The notes: a model not told the origin generated them from the letters alone. A stretch of DNA of 64,000 nt from Streptomyces leeuwenhoekii (GCF_001013905.1 NZ_LN831790.1:7454001-7518000); one strand, 5' to 3'; counted from the stretch's first letter, positions 8,357 to 19,154 are shown. Made by a program: numbers and translations.

Positions 8357-9382
8357 ATGTACACCAGCTCTCCCGCGCCCGCCCCCCTCGTCCGCGAGCC
8401 GCTCCACGCCCCCGTCGCCCATCTCGTCCGCGCCGGGATCGTCGAGGGCGTGCACTACGGCTCCGTCGTCGTCCTCGACCCGGACGGCCGGGTCCGGTTC
8501 GGGCTCGGTGACACCGAGGCCGCCTTCTACCCGCGCTCGGCGCTCAAGCCCGTCCAGGCCGTGGCCATGGTGCGGGCCGGTCTCCCGCTCGACGGCGAGC
8601 TGCTCTCGCTCGCCGCCGCCAGCCACTCCGGCGAGGAACGCCATCTGGTCGGCACCCGGCGCCTCCTCGAACTCGCCGGGCTCACCGAGGACCACCTGCG
8701 CAACGTGCCCGACCTGCCCTTCGGCCCGGCCGTGCGGGACACCTGGGTCCGCGAGGGCCGCCTGCCCTCCCGGCTCGCCCAGAACTGCTCCGGCAAGCAC
8801 GCCGCGATGCTCTGGACGGCCAAGCTCAACGGCTGGTCCCTGGAGGACTATCTCGACCCCGCCCACCCGCTCCAGCGGGCCATCGCCGAGACCGTCGAGG
8901 ACCTGACCGGGCAGCGCGTGGCCCAGGTGACCGTCGACGGCTGCGGCGCCCCCTTGTTCGCGGTCTCCCTGCACGGCCTGGCCCGGGCCGCCGCCCGTAT
9001 CACCACGGCCTCGCCCGGCACCCCCGAGGCCCGCGTGGCGGACGCGATGCGCGGGCACGCCGAGATGGCCTCCGGCTCCGGCCGGGACGTCGCCGCGCTG
9101 ATGCGGGCCGTCCCCGGGCTGCTCGCCAAGGACGGTTTCGAGGGCGTCCAGGTCGCCGCGCTGCCCGACGGCCGCGCCATCGCCGTGAAGATCGCCGACG
9201 GCGCCGACCGGGCGCGTGTGCCGGTCGCCGCCGCCGCGCTCGCGCACGCCGGGGTCGACCCCGCCCTGCTCGGTGAGTTCGCCGGGGAGCAGGTCCTCGG
9301 CGGAGGCCGCCCGGTGGGCAGCGTCCGGCCGGTGCGCGACCTCGCCCCGGTCGCGCCGCAGCCGTCGCCGGCCCAGACCTGA
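8357..9382 (+). CDS. Rhizobium-type (thermolabile/inducible) L-asparaginase
   Basis: A 341-residue cytoplasmic asparaginase of the COG4448 group, unrelated in fold to the E. coli AnsA/AnsB type. It hydrolyses asparagine to aspartate and ammonia. Group motifs present are YPRSALKPVQ, SHSGEERH, QNCSGKHAAML and VDGCGAPLFA, containing the Ser-Lys and Cys residues used in catalysis and zinc binding. I used ATG 8357; an in-frame GTG at 8321 overlapping the regulator stop would add 12 residues. The aspartate made here is the substrate of the aspartase encoded 515 bp downstream. Confidence 0.9.
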   Translation: MYTSSPAPAPLVREPLHAPVAHLVRAGIVEGVHYGSVVVLDPDGRVRFGLGDTEAAFYPRSALKPVQAVAMVRAGLPLDGELLSLAAASHSGEERHLVGTRRLLELAGLTEDHLRNVPDLPFGPAVRDTWVREGRLPSRLAQNCSGKHAAMLWTAKLNGWSLEDYLDPAHPLQRAIAETVEDLTGQRVAQVTVDGCGAPLFAVSLHGLARAAARITTASPGTPEARVADAMRGHAEMASGSGRDVAALMRAVPGLLAKDGFEGVQVAALPDGRAIAVKIADGADRARVPVAAAALAHAGVDPALLGEFAGEQVLGGGRPVGSVRPVRDLAPVAPQPSPAQT

Positions 9383-9897
9383 GCGCGGCCGAGACCCCGC
9401 GCCGACCCGGGAACGGGCCGGCGCGAGCCTAGGACCGGTCCGAGCCACGGACCGGCCCGCACCGCGGCGCCGCCCGCGCCCGGCCGGTGCTTGAGCTCTG
9501 AGCTGACCCGTGCCCCGCGCCCTCCTCCTCGGCCTCGATCGCGCCGGCTGTCCCGTGCCCCTGGCCGCCCTGCGCCCTGGGGCGGTGCGCGCCCGGAGTC
9601 CGGCAACGGGCCCGTGGCAGTGCTCGCGCCCGGTTCCCGCCCGCGTCCGCCGCCCCGATGCGGCCAGCACCCGGCCTGCGCTCGCGCCGGAAGTCGGGCT
9701 CGCGCCGGGGCGTGCCCGCGCCGGGAGTCGAGCCCGCCCGGAACCGGGTCCGCCCCCGCAGCACAGCACATCTGCGTGCGCCCGGACAGGTCGCCGCCCG
9801 GGCCCGCCCGCCGGGACGCGCGCGGCCGTCCCGCGCACAGCGGCCCGCCCCCCACCACCACCGACCCGCTCCCGCCCGAGAGAAGACCCGTACCGCC
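9383..9897 (+). other. 515-bp gap, no gene seen
   Basis: Extremely GC-rich sequence between asparaginase and aspartase. Frames are open on several strands only because stops are rare; none has a convincing start, ribosome site or recognisable protein. The stretch 9685-9750 has two related copies of a GCCGG(A/G)AGTCG(G/A)GC motif about 40 bp apart. A GAGAGAAG ribosome site ends the gap before aspA. A promoter or long leader for aspA is possible but not visible. Confidence 0.5.
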
Positions 9898-11345
<1,448 letters not shown>

Positions 11346-11349
<4 letters not shown>

Positions 11350-12290
11350 TGACGAGCATGGCTGCGTCCCCTTCGTCCCGGACCTTCCAGCCGGTCCTGG
11401 AGCGCATCGCCGAGGAGATCGAGCACACCCCCGGCGGCGGCCGGGCCGCCGACTACATCCCGGCGCTCGCCGCCCGCGACCCGCGCCGCTTCGGCATGGC
11501 CGTCGCCGAGCTCGACGGCACGGTGTACGGCGTGGGGGACTGGCGGGAGCCCTTCTCGGCCCAGTCCATCACCAAGGTCTTCACCCTCGCCCTCGACCTG
11601 GCCCGCGAGGGCGACCAGCTCTGGGAGCACGTGGGCCGCGAGCCCTCCGGCAACCCCTTCAACTCCCTGGTGCAGCTCGAGTACGAGAACGGCATCCCGC
11701 GCAACCCGTTCATCAACGCGGGCGCCCTCGTCGTCACCGACCGCCTCCACACCCGTACCGGCGACGCCGCCGGTGAACTGCTCGCCTTCCTGCGCGCCGA
11801 GAGCGGCAACCCGGACCTCGCCTTCGACGAGGAGGTCGCCGCCTCGGAGTCCGCCCACGGCGACCGCAACGCGGCCCTGGCCCACTTCATGGCGTCCTAC
11901 GGCAACGTCGACAACCCGGTGCCGGTCCTGCTGGAGCAGTACTTCCGCCAGTGCTCCATCGCGGCGTCGTGCGCCGACCTCGCCCTGGCCACCACCTTCC
12001 TCGCCCGGCACGGCGTCCGCGCCGACGGCTCCCGGCTGCTCAGCCGCAGCCAGGCCAAGCAGGTCAACGCGGTGATGCTGACGTGCGGGACGTACGACGC
12101 GGCCGGCGACTTCGCCTACCGGGTGGGCCTGCCCGGCAAGAGCGGCGTCGGCGGCGGCATCATCGCCGTCGTCCCCGGCCGCTGCACGCTGTGCGTCTGG
12201 AGCCCCGGCCTCGACGAGCGGGGCAACTCGGTGGCCGGGGTGGCCGCCCTGGACCGCTTCACCACCCTGACCGGCCTGTCGGTCTTCTGA
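11346..12290 (+). CDS. glsA: serine-dependent glutaminase
   Basis: A 314-residue cytoplasmic glutaminase of the beta-lactamase-like fold that converts glutamine to glutamate and ammonia. The nucleophile motif is SITK in EPFSAQSITKVFTLAL; other blocks are GNPFNSLVQLEYENGIPRNPFINAGALV and CSIAASCADLALATTFLA plus GLPGKSGVGGGI, all standard for GlsA. Tandem ATG codons at 11346 and 11349 overlap the aspA stop. With asparaginase and aspartase it completes an operon-like set releasing ammonia from Asn, Asp and Gln under the FadR-type regulator. Confidence 0.94.
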
Positions 12291-12306
12291 CCGGACGGGG
12301 GGCGGG

Positions 12307-12324
12307 CCCGTGCGGCCGCACGGG
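12307..12324. terminator. bidirectional terminator hairpin
   Basis: CCCGTGCGGCCGCACGGG is a perfect 18-bp palindrome in the 34-bp gap between the convergent glutaminase and D,D-carboxypeptidase genes. It can fold in both transcripts; no U-tract follows. Confidence 0.6.
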
Positions 12325-13512
12325 TCACTCCCACTCGATCCGGCTGCCCGCGAGCCGCAGCAGCAGCACCACCGCGCCCGCGCCGAGCCCGGCCGCGCCC
12401 GCGACCGCACCTGCCTCCGGCCAGCCCGGCCCGTCGCCCACGGGTCGTGCCGAGGCCGGGGGAGCCGCCTCCGAAACCGGCCCCGGACCCGCCGGCGGCC
12501 GGGCCCGCAGGGCGTCCAGCGACCCGACCGGATCGACCCGCCCCGCCGCCCGGAAGCCCCAGTCGAGCAGGGCACGGGCCTCCTCGTACACCGCCGAGGC
12601 GCCGCCTGTCCGAGGGTTCATCACGCTCACCACCACAGTGCGCGCCTGGCGGCGGGCGGCGGCGACGAGCGTGTTGCCGGCGCCGGCGGTGTAGCCGTTC
12701 TTCACCCCGATCAGCCCTGGGTAGGGCCGCACGCCGTCGGTTCCGGTCAGCAGCCGGTTGGTGTTGCGGATGCCGTACGTCCCCCCGTCGCGGCCGGGGA
12801 AGTAGGCATCGACCGTGGCGCAGTACCGCGCGAAGTCCGGGTTGCGCAGCCCGGCGCGGCCGAAGACCGCCAGGTCGTACGCGGAGGAGACCTGGCCCGG
12901 CTCGTCGTAGCCGTCGGGCGACAGCACCCGTGTGTCGTGCGCCCCCAGGTCCCGGGCCTTGGCGTGCATCCGGGCGATCGTGTCGCGCCGGCCGCCGCTC
13001 AGCGCGGACAGGACACGCACGGCGTCGTTGCCGGAGCCGAGGAAGACGCCGTGCCACAGGTCGGTGACCCGGTAGGCGCGGTCCTCGGCGACCCCCACCA
13101 GGCTGCTGCCCGGCCCGATGCCCGCGAGCTCCTCCTCGCGCACCGTGTGGCGGATGCCGCCCGGGAGCACGGGGAGCACCGCGAGGGCGAACAGGGTCTT
13201 CAGGGTGCTGGCGGGCGGCAGCCTCCGGTGCGCGTCGTGGGCGGCGAGCACCTCGCCGGTGAGCGCGTCGGCCACCACCCAGGACACGGCCGAGACGACC
13301 GGCGGCCCCGGCGTGCCCGGACGCGGCCGGACCTGGGTTCCGGAGCGGTGCAGCAGGGACGGCGGGGGTCCCGTCGTCCCCGGCCCGGCGGGTGTGCCGG
13401 GGTCCGGCGGCCGGGTACGGGCGGCCGGGGCGGCGGGTGCCAGCACCAGCAGGCCCGCGACGCACAGCGCGCAGGAGGAGGCGGCCACCCGGGAAGGGAA
13501 TCCGACGTTCAT
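12325..13512 (-). CDS. D-alanyl-D-alanine carboxypeptidase (PBP5-type, S11)
   Basis: A 395-residue exported protein: signal peptide (SSCALCVAGLLVLAPAAPA), Pro/Gly-rich linker to about 80, S11 peptidase domain, and a C-terminal membrane anchor (AVAGAAGLGAGAVVLLLRLAG) followed by a short basic/acidic tail. Active-site motifs are STLK (SxxK), SGN (LGSGNDAVR) and KNG in GVKNGYTAGAGNT; most family members have KTG in the third, so the Asn is a natural variant. It trims the terminal D-Ala of peptidoglycan stem peptides. ATG 13512 gives the shortest clean signal peptide. Separate transcription unit. Confidence 0.92.
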   Translation of the reverse strand: MNVGFPSRVAASSCALCVAGLLVLAPAAPAARTRPPDPGTPAGPGTTGPPPSLLHRSGTQVRPRPGTPGPPVVSAVSWVVADALTGEVLAAHDAHRRLPPASTLKTLFALAVLPVLPGGIRHTVREEELAGIGPGSSLVGVAEDRAYRVTDLWHGVFLGSGNDAVRVLSALSGGRRDTIARMHAKARDLGAHDTRVLSPDGYDEPGQVSSAYDLAVFGRAGLRNPDFARYCATVDAYFPGRDGGTYGIRNTNRLLTGTDGVRPYPGLIGVKNGYTAGAGNTLVAAARRQARTVVVSVMNPRTGGASAVYEEARALLDWGFRAAGRVDPVGSLDALRARPPAGPGPVSEAAPPASARPVGDGPGWPEAGAVAGAAGLGAGAVVLLLRLAGSRIEWE

Positions 13513-13642
13513 GCGGCAAACGTAGGAAGGGGACCGTCGGCCGCCGTGCTGCCGGGGCCGGTCGGTCCCCACGGGCACCCGGATGCCGCACCGCCTCCGC
13601 GGCGGCGCCGGGGCGGTTCCCGGGCCATGACGCGGGGCCGTG

Positions 13643-14782
13643 TCAGGCGGCGGGCAGCGTCGGCTGGATCAGCCGCAGGAAGGTGGCGTTGTCCGGCGTC
13701 GCCCGCATCCGCTCCAGCAGTGTCTCCAGCCCTGTCCGGCCGTCCCTGGCCGACAGGGCCCGCCGCAGGCCCCGCGTCGCGGCCGACTCGGCGGCGGTGA
13801 GCAGGAGTTCCTCGCGCCGGGTGCCGGAGGTCTCGGGATCGACGGCGGGGAAGACGCGGCGGGCGGCGAGTTCGCGGTCCAGGCGGAGCTCCATGTTGCC
13901 CGTGCTCTTCAGCTCCTCGAAGTAGAAGTCGTCGGCGCGGGAGCCGGTCTCCACCAGGGCGGTGGCGAGGATGGTGAGCGAGCCGCCCTCCTCGGTCTGC
14001 CGCGCGGCGCCGAAGAACCGTTTGGGGCCGAGCAGCGCGGCGGCGTCGACACCCCCGCTGAGGATACGGCCGCCGGAGGCGGCGGCGTTGTTGTGCGCCC
14101 GGCAGAGCCGGGTCAGGGAGTCGAGGAGGACGACGACGTCCTCGCCGGCCTCGACCAGCCGCTTGGCCCGTTCGACGACGAGGTCGGCCAGGGCGATGTG
14201 CTGCCGGGGAGTGCGGTCGAACGTCGAGGCGTACACCTCGCCCCGCACCGAGCGGCGCATGTCGGTGACCTCCTCCGGCCGCTCGTCGAGCAGGACCACC
14301 ATCAGCCGGCACTCGGGGTGGTTGCCGGCGACGGCCGCGGCGATCTGCTGGAGGACGACGGTCTTGCCGGTCTTGGGCGGCGCCACGAGCAGCCCGCGCT
14401 GCCCCTTGCCGACCGGCGTGAGCAGATCGGCGACGCGCCCGGTGAGCCCGGCCGCCGGGTGTTCCAGGCGCAGCCGCCGGCAGGGGTGCAGCGGCGTCAG
14501 ATCACGGAAGTGGACCCGGTCCCTGAGCCGGCCGGGCGCCTGCCCGTTCACCCCGACGACGTCGGACAGCGCGTGCCGGGCACCGCGCACGCCTTCGACC
14601 AGATCGCCCTTGCGCAGCCCGCACCGGCGGATCAGCGCGGGGGACAGGTGCGGGTCGCACGGCGAGGGCAGGCAGTTCTCGGTGCGCAGGTGCCCCTTGC
14701 CGCCGGTGTCGATGTCGAGGAGGCCGGCGACGGCCTCGGCCGCGGAAGGCCGGACGGGGAGGTGTTCGAGTGCGGTGGTCAT
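13643..14782 (-). CDS. rho: short paralog of transcription terminator Rho
   Basis: A 379-residue Rho hexameric helicase. It keeps a reduced cold-shock-like RNA-binding region (HLRTENCLPSPCDPHLS, GLRKGDLVEGVRG at about 31-67) and a complete motor: Walker A APPKTGKT (134-141), DERPEEVTDM, Walker B VVVLLDSLTRL, GGVDAAALLGPKRFFGAARQ and ELKSTGNMELRLDRELAARRVFPAVD. The housekeeping Rho of Streptomyces is nearly twice as long because of an Arg/Asp/Asn-rich N-terminal insertion, absent here, so this is a second copy. The bicyclomycin-contacting DSLTR segment looks conserved. ATG 14782 is preceded by a long C/U-rich leader. Role beyond a duplicate terminator is unknown. Confidence 0.88.
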   Translation of the reverse strand: MTTALEHLPVRPSAAEAVAGLLDIDTGGKGHLRTENCLPSPCDPHLSPALIRRCGLRKGDLVEGVRGARHALSDVVGVNGQAPGRLRDRVHFRDLTPLHPCRRLRLEHPAAGLTGRVADLLTPVGKGQRGLLVAPPKTGKTVVLQQIAAAVAGNHPECRLMVVLLDERPEEVTDMRRSVRGEVYASTFDRTPRQHIALADLVVERAKRLVEAGEDVVVLLDSLTRLCRAHNNAAASGGRILSGGVDAAALLGPKRFFGAARQTEEGGSLTILATALVETGSRADDFYFEELKSTGNMELRLDRELAARRVFPAVDPETSGTRREELLLTAAESAATRGLRRALSARDGRTGLETLLERMRATPDNATFLRLIQPTLPAA

Positions 14783-14929
14783 GAGGGTTCGGTCCTTTCG
14801 GCGGACGGCGGATGCGAGACATGCGGGGAAGGGGGGAGATCCGCACGCGGGAGGGCGATCGAGGCCCGCCTCCGCGGCGGAGGCGGCAGCACCTCGGGTA
14901 CGGCGGGACGAGCCCTGCTCACGAGGTGG

Positions 14930-15040
14930 TGCGGGAAACCGCTGCGCCGGTCGGCGAAGGACGGGCGGAGCAGCGAGGAAAGAAGAGAACGGAGAAGAAC
15001 GGACACCGGCGCCCGCGAAGGGGGCGGAAAAGGGGGTGTC
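14930..15040 (-). promoter_or_regulatory. C/U-rich leader of the rho paralog, rut-like
   Basis: The 400-bp region 14783-15182 has no convincing gene. On the rho-sense strand the part from 15040 to 14930 is rich in C and T and poor in G (for example CCGTTCTTCTCCGTTCTC and CTTCTTTCCTCGCTGCTCC), the composition of Rho-utilisation sites. Housekeeping rho genes are autoregulated through such leaders in several bacteria, so feedback control of this copy is a reasonable inference. GCCTCCGCGGCGGAGGC at 14868-14884 can form a hairpin closer to the start. Confidence 0.4.
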
Positions 15041-15182
15041 CATGGCACTGTACCACCGGGAGTGGCGGCCCGGCGGCCGAGCGCACCGGTTCGGCCGGAA
15101 ACCGTCCGGGGCCCGAGGAGGCCGCCGCGGGCGGCACCGCGTCCGGCCCGTCCGGCCGGGCGAGCTCCCCTAAGGTGGCCGG

Positions 15183-15911
15183 ATGTTCAGCCCCGAAGGC
15201 CCCCGCCTGCGTGAACTCGCCGTCCAGGCCATGTCGTCCGTGGAGCGCGGTTACGACCTGCTCGCCCCGAAGTTCGATCACACCCCGTTCCGGACGCCGG
15301 ACGCGGTGCTGGACGCCGTCGCGGCGGCGCTGACCCGGATGGGCCCCTTCGGCAGCGGCCTGGACCTGTGCTGTGGCACCGGCGCCGGAACCGTGGTGCC
15401 GGCCCGGGTGTGCCGGGACAGCGTCACCGGCGTCGACTTCAGCGCGGGCATGCTATCCGTCGCCCGGCGGCGCGCCCTGCCCGCCGGCCCGCGCGTCCAC
15501 TGGGTGCGCGCGGACGCACGCGCCCTGCCGTTCGCCCCCGTTTTCGATCTCGTGGTCAGCTTCGGGGCGTTCGGGCACTTCCTGCCCCGCGAGCTGCCGG
15601 GACTGTTCGCCCAGGTCCGTTCGGTGCTGCGGCCCGGCGGACGCTTCGCCTTCCCGCTCGTCGCCCCGCCCCGGCCGGGCTCGCCGGCGTACTGGACGCT
15701 GCTGGGCTTCGACGCGGTGATGCGGGTGCGCAACGCCGTGTGGCGGCCGCCGTTCGTCATGTACTACCGGACCTTCCGGCCGAGCGACGTGCGCCGCGAG
15801 CTGACGCGCGCCGGTTTCCGGGTGGAACTGCACGCGCTGCCCGAGTTCGGACGGCGGCGCGACGGCAGCCCGCGCGTCCGCCTGGTCGTGGCCCGGCGTC
15901 CGGCGCGGTAG
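15183..15911 (+). CDS. class I SAM-dependent methyltransferase
   Basis: A 242-residue protein with a Rossmann methyltransferase core: motif I is GLDLCCGTGAG, the acidic ribose-binding residue is in VTGVDFSAGML, then VRADARALPF, FDLVVSFGAFGHF and LRPGGRFAF follow in order. The acceptor is unknown; the UbiE/type-11 group methylates many small molecules. The C-terminal part (FVMYYRTFRPSDVRRELTRAGF) is typical of the group. Single gene on the plus strand, followed by a hairpin; no pathway partner nearby. Confidence 0.85.
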   Translation: MFSPEGPRLRELAVQAMSSVERGYDLLAPKFDHTPFRTPDAVLDAVAAALTRMGPFGSGLDLCCGTGAGTVVPARVCRDSVTGVDFSAGMLSVARRRALPAGPRVHWVRADARALPFAPVFDLVVSFGAFGHFLPRELPGLFAQVRSVLRPGGRFAFPLVAPPRPGSPAYWTLLGFDAVMRVRNAVWRPPFVMYYRTFRPSDVRRELTRAGFRVELHALPEFGRRRDGSPRVRLVVARRPAR

Positions 15912-15928
15912 CGCCGGGCGCTTGCCCC

Positions 15929-15955
15929 ACCCGGGCCGGGCACCGGCCCCCGGGC
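15929..15955 (+). terminator. GC hairpin after methyltransferase
   Basis: CCCGGGCCGG pairs with CCGGCCCCCGGG (two-C bulge) over a GCA loop, starting 18 bp after the methyltransferase stop. There is no U-tract, as is common for Streptomyces terminators. The remaining sequence to 16198 shows no gene. Confidence 0.5.
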
Positions 15956-16198
15956 CCGCCTCCCGGCCGCCGGCGCGCCGCACCGGCTCACGGCGGCGGT
16001 GCGCAGGCGAACTCGCGGCGCCCGGGCGCCGGTTCGCCGACGGCTCAGGGCAGGGTGACGATCCGCCGGGTGCGCTGCCGCGTGCCCGGTGACACCGCAG
16101 GACCTGCCGGACGCGCAGGCCCCGAGGCGGGCTGGAGCTGCGGGGGAGCGGTGCCGTGCCGGCCCGGACCGGCCGGGAGGGTCCGGCACCGCCGCCCG

Positions 16199-17365
16199 TC
16201 ACAGGGCGCGGTAGACGGCGTCCACCAGCGCCATCTTCCTGGGGTCGTCGGCGATGCGCGGCCCCATCCGGTTCATCACGTAGCCGATCGACACGCCGGC
16301 CTCCGGGTCCGCCAGCCCGCAGGACCCGCCGAAGCCGTCGTGCCCGAAGGCCCGCGGATTGGGCCCGTACGAGCCGTTCGGGCCACTGAGCCACAGCCCG
16401 AGCCCGGCCTCCGTCTCGCCCTCGAACCCGGCGCCGATGACCAGATCGCGGCAGGCGCCCTGCCCCTCGCGGACCCGCTCGGCGGCCTGCGGGGACAGGA
16501 AACGGCGTCCGCCGTACGAGCCGCGGCCCGCGAAGACGCCGTACAGCGCGGCGACGGCCCGTGCGGTGCCGTGCCCGTTGGCGGCCGGGATCTCCGCGGC
16601 CCGCCACTCGGGCGTGCCCGCCTCGGCCGCCCCCACCGCGGGATTGGCCAGCGCGGCCAGGGCCGCGGGCGCCAGCCGCGCGCGCAGGCCCGCCCGTTCA
16701 CCGGCGGGCGGGGCGGGCGGCGGCACCAGCTCCGCCGCCCGGCCGGACTCCTTCTCCGGCAGGCCGATGGTGAAGTCGAGGCCCAGCGGGCCGGTCACCT
16801 CCCGCGCCAGGAAGGCCCCGGGCCTCAGCCCGGAGACCCGCCGCACCACCTCGCCGACCAGATGGCCGTAGGTCAGCGCGTGGTAGCCCGACCGGGTCCC
16901 CGGCTCCCACCAGGGCTCCATGGCCGCCAGACGGCCCGTGGTCAGCTCCCAGTCGTACAACTGCGCGGCGGAATGCGGCTCCCGCAGCCCGCACAGCCCG
17001 GCGCGGTGGGACAGCAGATGCCGTACGAGGACCTTCTCCTTGCCCGCCGCGGCGAACTCCGGCCAGTAGGCGGCGACCGGCGCGTCGAGGTCCAGCAGCC
17101 CCCGGTCGGCCAGGAGATGGGCGCACAGCGCGACCGGGCCCTTCGTCGTCGACCACACATTGACCAGGGTGTCCCGCTGCCACGGCCGGGTGCGTGCCGC
17201 GTCGGCCCAGCCGCCCCAGAGGTCCACCACCGCCACGCCGTCCACCAGGACGGCCACGGCGGCGCCCAGCTCGCCGCGGTCGCGGAAGTTCTCCTCGAAG
17301 GCCGTGCGCACCGCCGAGAACCGCGGATCGCAGTGACCGTGAACCTGTGCCTCGCGCCCGGACAT
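16199..17365 (-). CDS. beta-lactamase-fold serine hydrolase (EstB/class C type)
   Basis: A 388-residue protein without signal peptide. The catalytic SxxK motif is STTK in NVWSTTKGPVALCAHLLADRG; a Tyr-based second motif is in RSGYHALTYGHLVGEVVRRVSG, and HDGFGG near the end takes the place of KTG. This motif set fits the EstB-like esterase/beta-lactamase-related family, which mostly hydrolyses small esters rather than beta-lactams. Length is normal. The nearest gene, 130 bp upstream on the same strand, is the CE7 esterase, but I see no evidence that they share a transcript. Confidence 0.87.
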   Translation of the reverse strand: MSGREAQVHGHCDPRFSAVRTAFEENFRDRGELGAAVAVLVDGVAVVDLWGGWADAARTRPWQRDTLVNVWSTTKGPVALCAHLLADRGLLDLDAPVAAYWPEFAAAGKEKVLVRHLLSHRAGLCGLREPHSAAQLYDWELTTGRLAAMEPWWEPGTRSGYHALTYGHLVGEVVRRVSGLRPGAFLAREVTGPLGLDFTIGLPEKESGRAAELVPPPAPPAGERAGLRARLAPAALAALANPAVGAAEAGTPEWRAAEIPAANGHGTARAVAALYGVFAGRGSYGGRRFLSPQAAERVREGQGACRDLVIGAGFEGETEAGLGLWLSGPNGSYGPNPRAFGHDGFGGSCGLADPEAGVSIGYVMNRMGPRIADDPRKMALVDAVYRAL

Positions 17366-17495
17366 GGGGCCCCCTCCATCGTCAGCCGTGACCGCCCCGG
17401 GCGGCGACGGCGCGGCCCGGGCGGCTCCGAACGTACCGACTGGTCGGACCGGGCGGAAGCCCTCGCCGCGGCCGGACCGGGGGGCGTGCGCGGAC

Positions 17496-18464
17496 TCAGG
17501 CGTAGGACGGCAGCCAGCGCACCTTGGCGGCCTCCTGGAACGGTCCGCCGCCCTCGTGGTCGTTGAAGTCGTACACCTCGATCGTCTTGTCCTCGTGCGC
17601 CCAGGCGTTGAAGGCCGCGAAGACCGTCGAGGGCGGGCAGGTCTGGTCCTCCAGGGCCGTCGAGAACAGCGCGGGTGCCCGCCCGCGCGCCGCGAAGTGC
17701 ACGCCGTCGAAGTAGGACAGGGTGCGCAGCGCGTCCTGCGTTCGGCCCCGGTGCGTCTTCAGGTACAGACCGATCTCCCGGTAGGGGTGCCGGTCGGTGA
17801 GCGTCGTCGCCCGCGGGAAGTCGCACAGGAACGGCACGTCGGGCGCCACGGCCGCCAGATCCGGCACCAGCCCGCCGACCGCGACGGTGATGCCGCCGCC
17901 CTGGCTGACACCGGTGACCACCGTGCGCGCGGCGTCGGTCAACGGGTGGGAACGGGCCGCCTCGACGGCCCGCACGGCGTCCGTGAAGACGCGGCGGTAG
18001 TAGTAGTGCTCCGGCGCGTCGATGCCGCGGGTCATGAAACCGGGGTACGCCGGAGCGCCGCCGGCCGGGTCCGCGGTGCCGCCCCCGCCGCCCCAGGCGC
18101 TGCCCTGGCCGCGGGTGTCCATCACGAAGTGCGCCCGGCCCGTGGAGGCCCACAACAGATGCTCGTGGGGCAGGCCGCGCCCGCCTCCGTAGCCGATGAA
18201 CTCCACGACCACCGGCAGCGGTTCGCGCGCCCCGGCGGGCAGGATCAGCCAGCCCTTGACGGGGTGGCCGCCGAACCCGGCGAACGTCACGTCGTACACC
18301 TGCACCGTGGTCAGGCCGGTGTCCACCGGCTCGAAACGCGCGTCGAGATCGTGCTCGCGGGCTTCCTGGAGCGTCTTGGACCAGAACGCGTCGAAGTCCT
18401 CGGGCTCCGTGGACGCGCTGCGGTGCGTCCGGAGTTCGTCGAGCGGAAGGTCGAACAGGGCCAT
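17496..18464 (-). CDS. CE7 acetyl esterase (acetyl-xylan esterase / cephalosporin-C deacetylase)
   Basis: A 322-residue cytoplasmic alpha/beta hydrolase of carbohydrate esterase family 7. Family markers are MDTRGQGS (the RGQ motif), the nucleophile elbow GVSQGGG, LEDQTCPPST for the catalytic Asp and FNDHEGGG for the His (the HE motif). It removes acetyl groups from short xylo-oligosaccharides and related acetyl esters inside the cell. ATG 18464 has AAGGCGG upstream. Xylanase and arabinofuranosidase genes lie 25 kb away, so a shared function is plausible but not shown by linkage. Confidence 0.92.
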   Translation of the reverse strand: MALFDLPLDELRTHRSASTEPEDFDAFWSKTLQEAREHDLDARFEPVDTGLTTVQVYDVTFAGFGGHPVKGWLILPAGAREPLPVVVEFIGYGGGRGLPHEHLLWASTGRAHFVMDTRGQGSAWGGGGGTADPAGGAPAYPGFMTRGIDAPEHYYYRRVFTDAVRAVEAARSHPLTDAARTVVTGVSQGGGITVAVGGLVPDLAAVAPDVPFLCDFPRATTLTDRHPYREIGLYLKTHRGRTQDALRTLSYFDGVHFAARGRAPALFSTALEDQTCPPSTVFAAFNAWAHEDKTIEVYDFNDHEGGGPFQEAAKVRWLPSYA

Positions 18465-18569
18465 GGAAACCGCCTTTGTGACAAGGGCCTGGCAAGTGAT
18501 CACACCGTATGCGGGTGATCGGAGCGCTGGCCAGGGCCTTCGTGGGGCAGGGCGGAGCCCGCCGCGCGG

Positions 18570-19154
18570 TCAGGCCCGGCGATGCGTCCACCGGGGTTCC
18601 GTGCGCGCCCACTCGCGCTCCCATTCGGCCAGCCGGTGCCGCAGCGCGACCCGGCGTACCCCGCTGTGCGCGAGCAGGACGGTGGCCACCGCGCCGGCCG
18701 TGGTGCAGACGCCCATGGTGAGGGAGTGCTGCCAGACCGCGGAGCCGTCCGCCGGCGGGGGCACGCCACGGCCCCCGGAGTCCAGCCACACCTCGACCAC
18801 CTCGCCGTGCCGGGTGCCGGCCGGGACGCGTGACGCGGTCGTGCGCACCGCGCCGTCCGGATCCGTCCAGCGCAGGGTCACCCGGTAGGAGTGGCGGCCC
18901 CCGGCCTCCACCGAGGGAAGCCGGTCGGGGGTCCGGCCGATCACCTCGGCACGGACGCGGTGCCGCTCCGCCTGCTGCCGGGCAGCGGTCGCACGTGCCT
19001 CGTCATGGGCCCACCAGGCCGCGGCCGCCCCGAGCAGGGGCGCGCCCACGAACAGCAGGACGGCGACGGCCAGCACGGTCCACGCCTCCACCACGTCCGA
19101 CCGGCGCCGCAGCGGATTGCGCCGCCAGCGCCAGCCGCGCACCCGGGTTCCCAT
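18570..19154 (-). CDS. Rv1733c-like two-segment membrane protein
   Basis: A 194-residue protein with RRNPLRRRSDVVEAWTVLAVAVLLFVGAPL at the start, a large extracytoplasmic domain of about 90 residues holding TPDRLPSVEAGGRHSYRVTLRW, and a second membrane segment TMGVCTTAGAVATVLLAHSGV before a basic tail. This is the layout of the Rv1733c family, which is common in actinomycetes and in Mycobacterium belongs to the dormancy regulon; no biochemical role is established. ATG 19154. Single gene. Confidence 0.8.
   Translation of the reverse strand: MGTRVRGWRWRRNPLRRRSDVVEAWTVLAVAVLLFVGAPLLGAAAAWWAHDEARATAARQQAERHRVRAEVIGRTPDRLPSVEAGGRHSYRVTLRWTDPDGAVRTTASRVPAGTRHGEVVEVWLDSGGRGVPPPADGSAVWQHSLTMGVCTTAGAVATVLLAHSGVRRVALRHRLAEWEREWARTEPRWTHRRA

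Noticed and set aside
15042..15173. 43-residue frame starting MALYHREWRPGG with a ribosome-site-like AAGGGGG
   Set aside because: The rest is Arg/Gly-rich and no family is recognisable; on the other strand it is the leader of the rho paralog.
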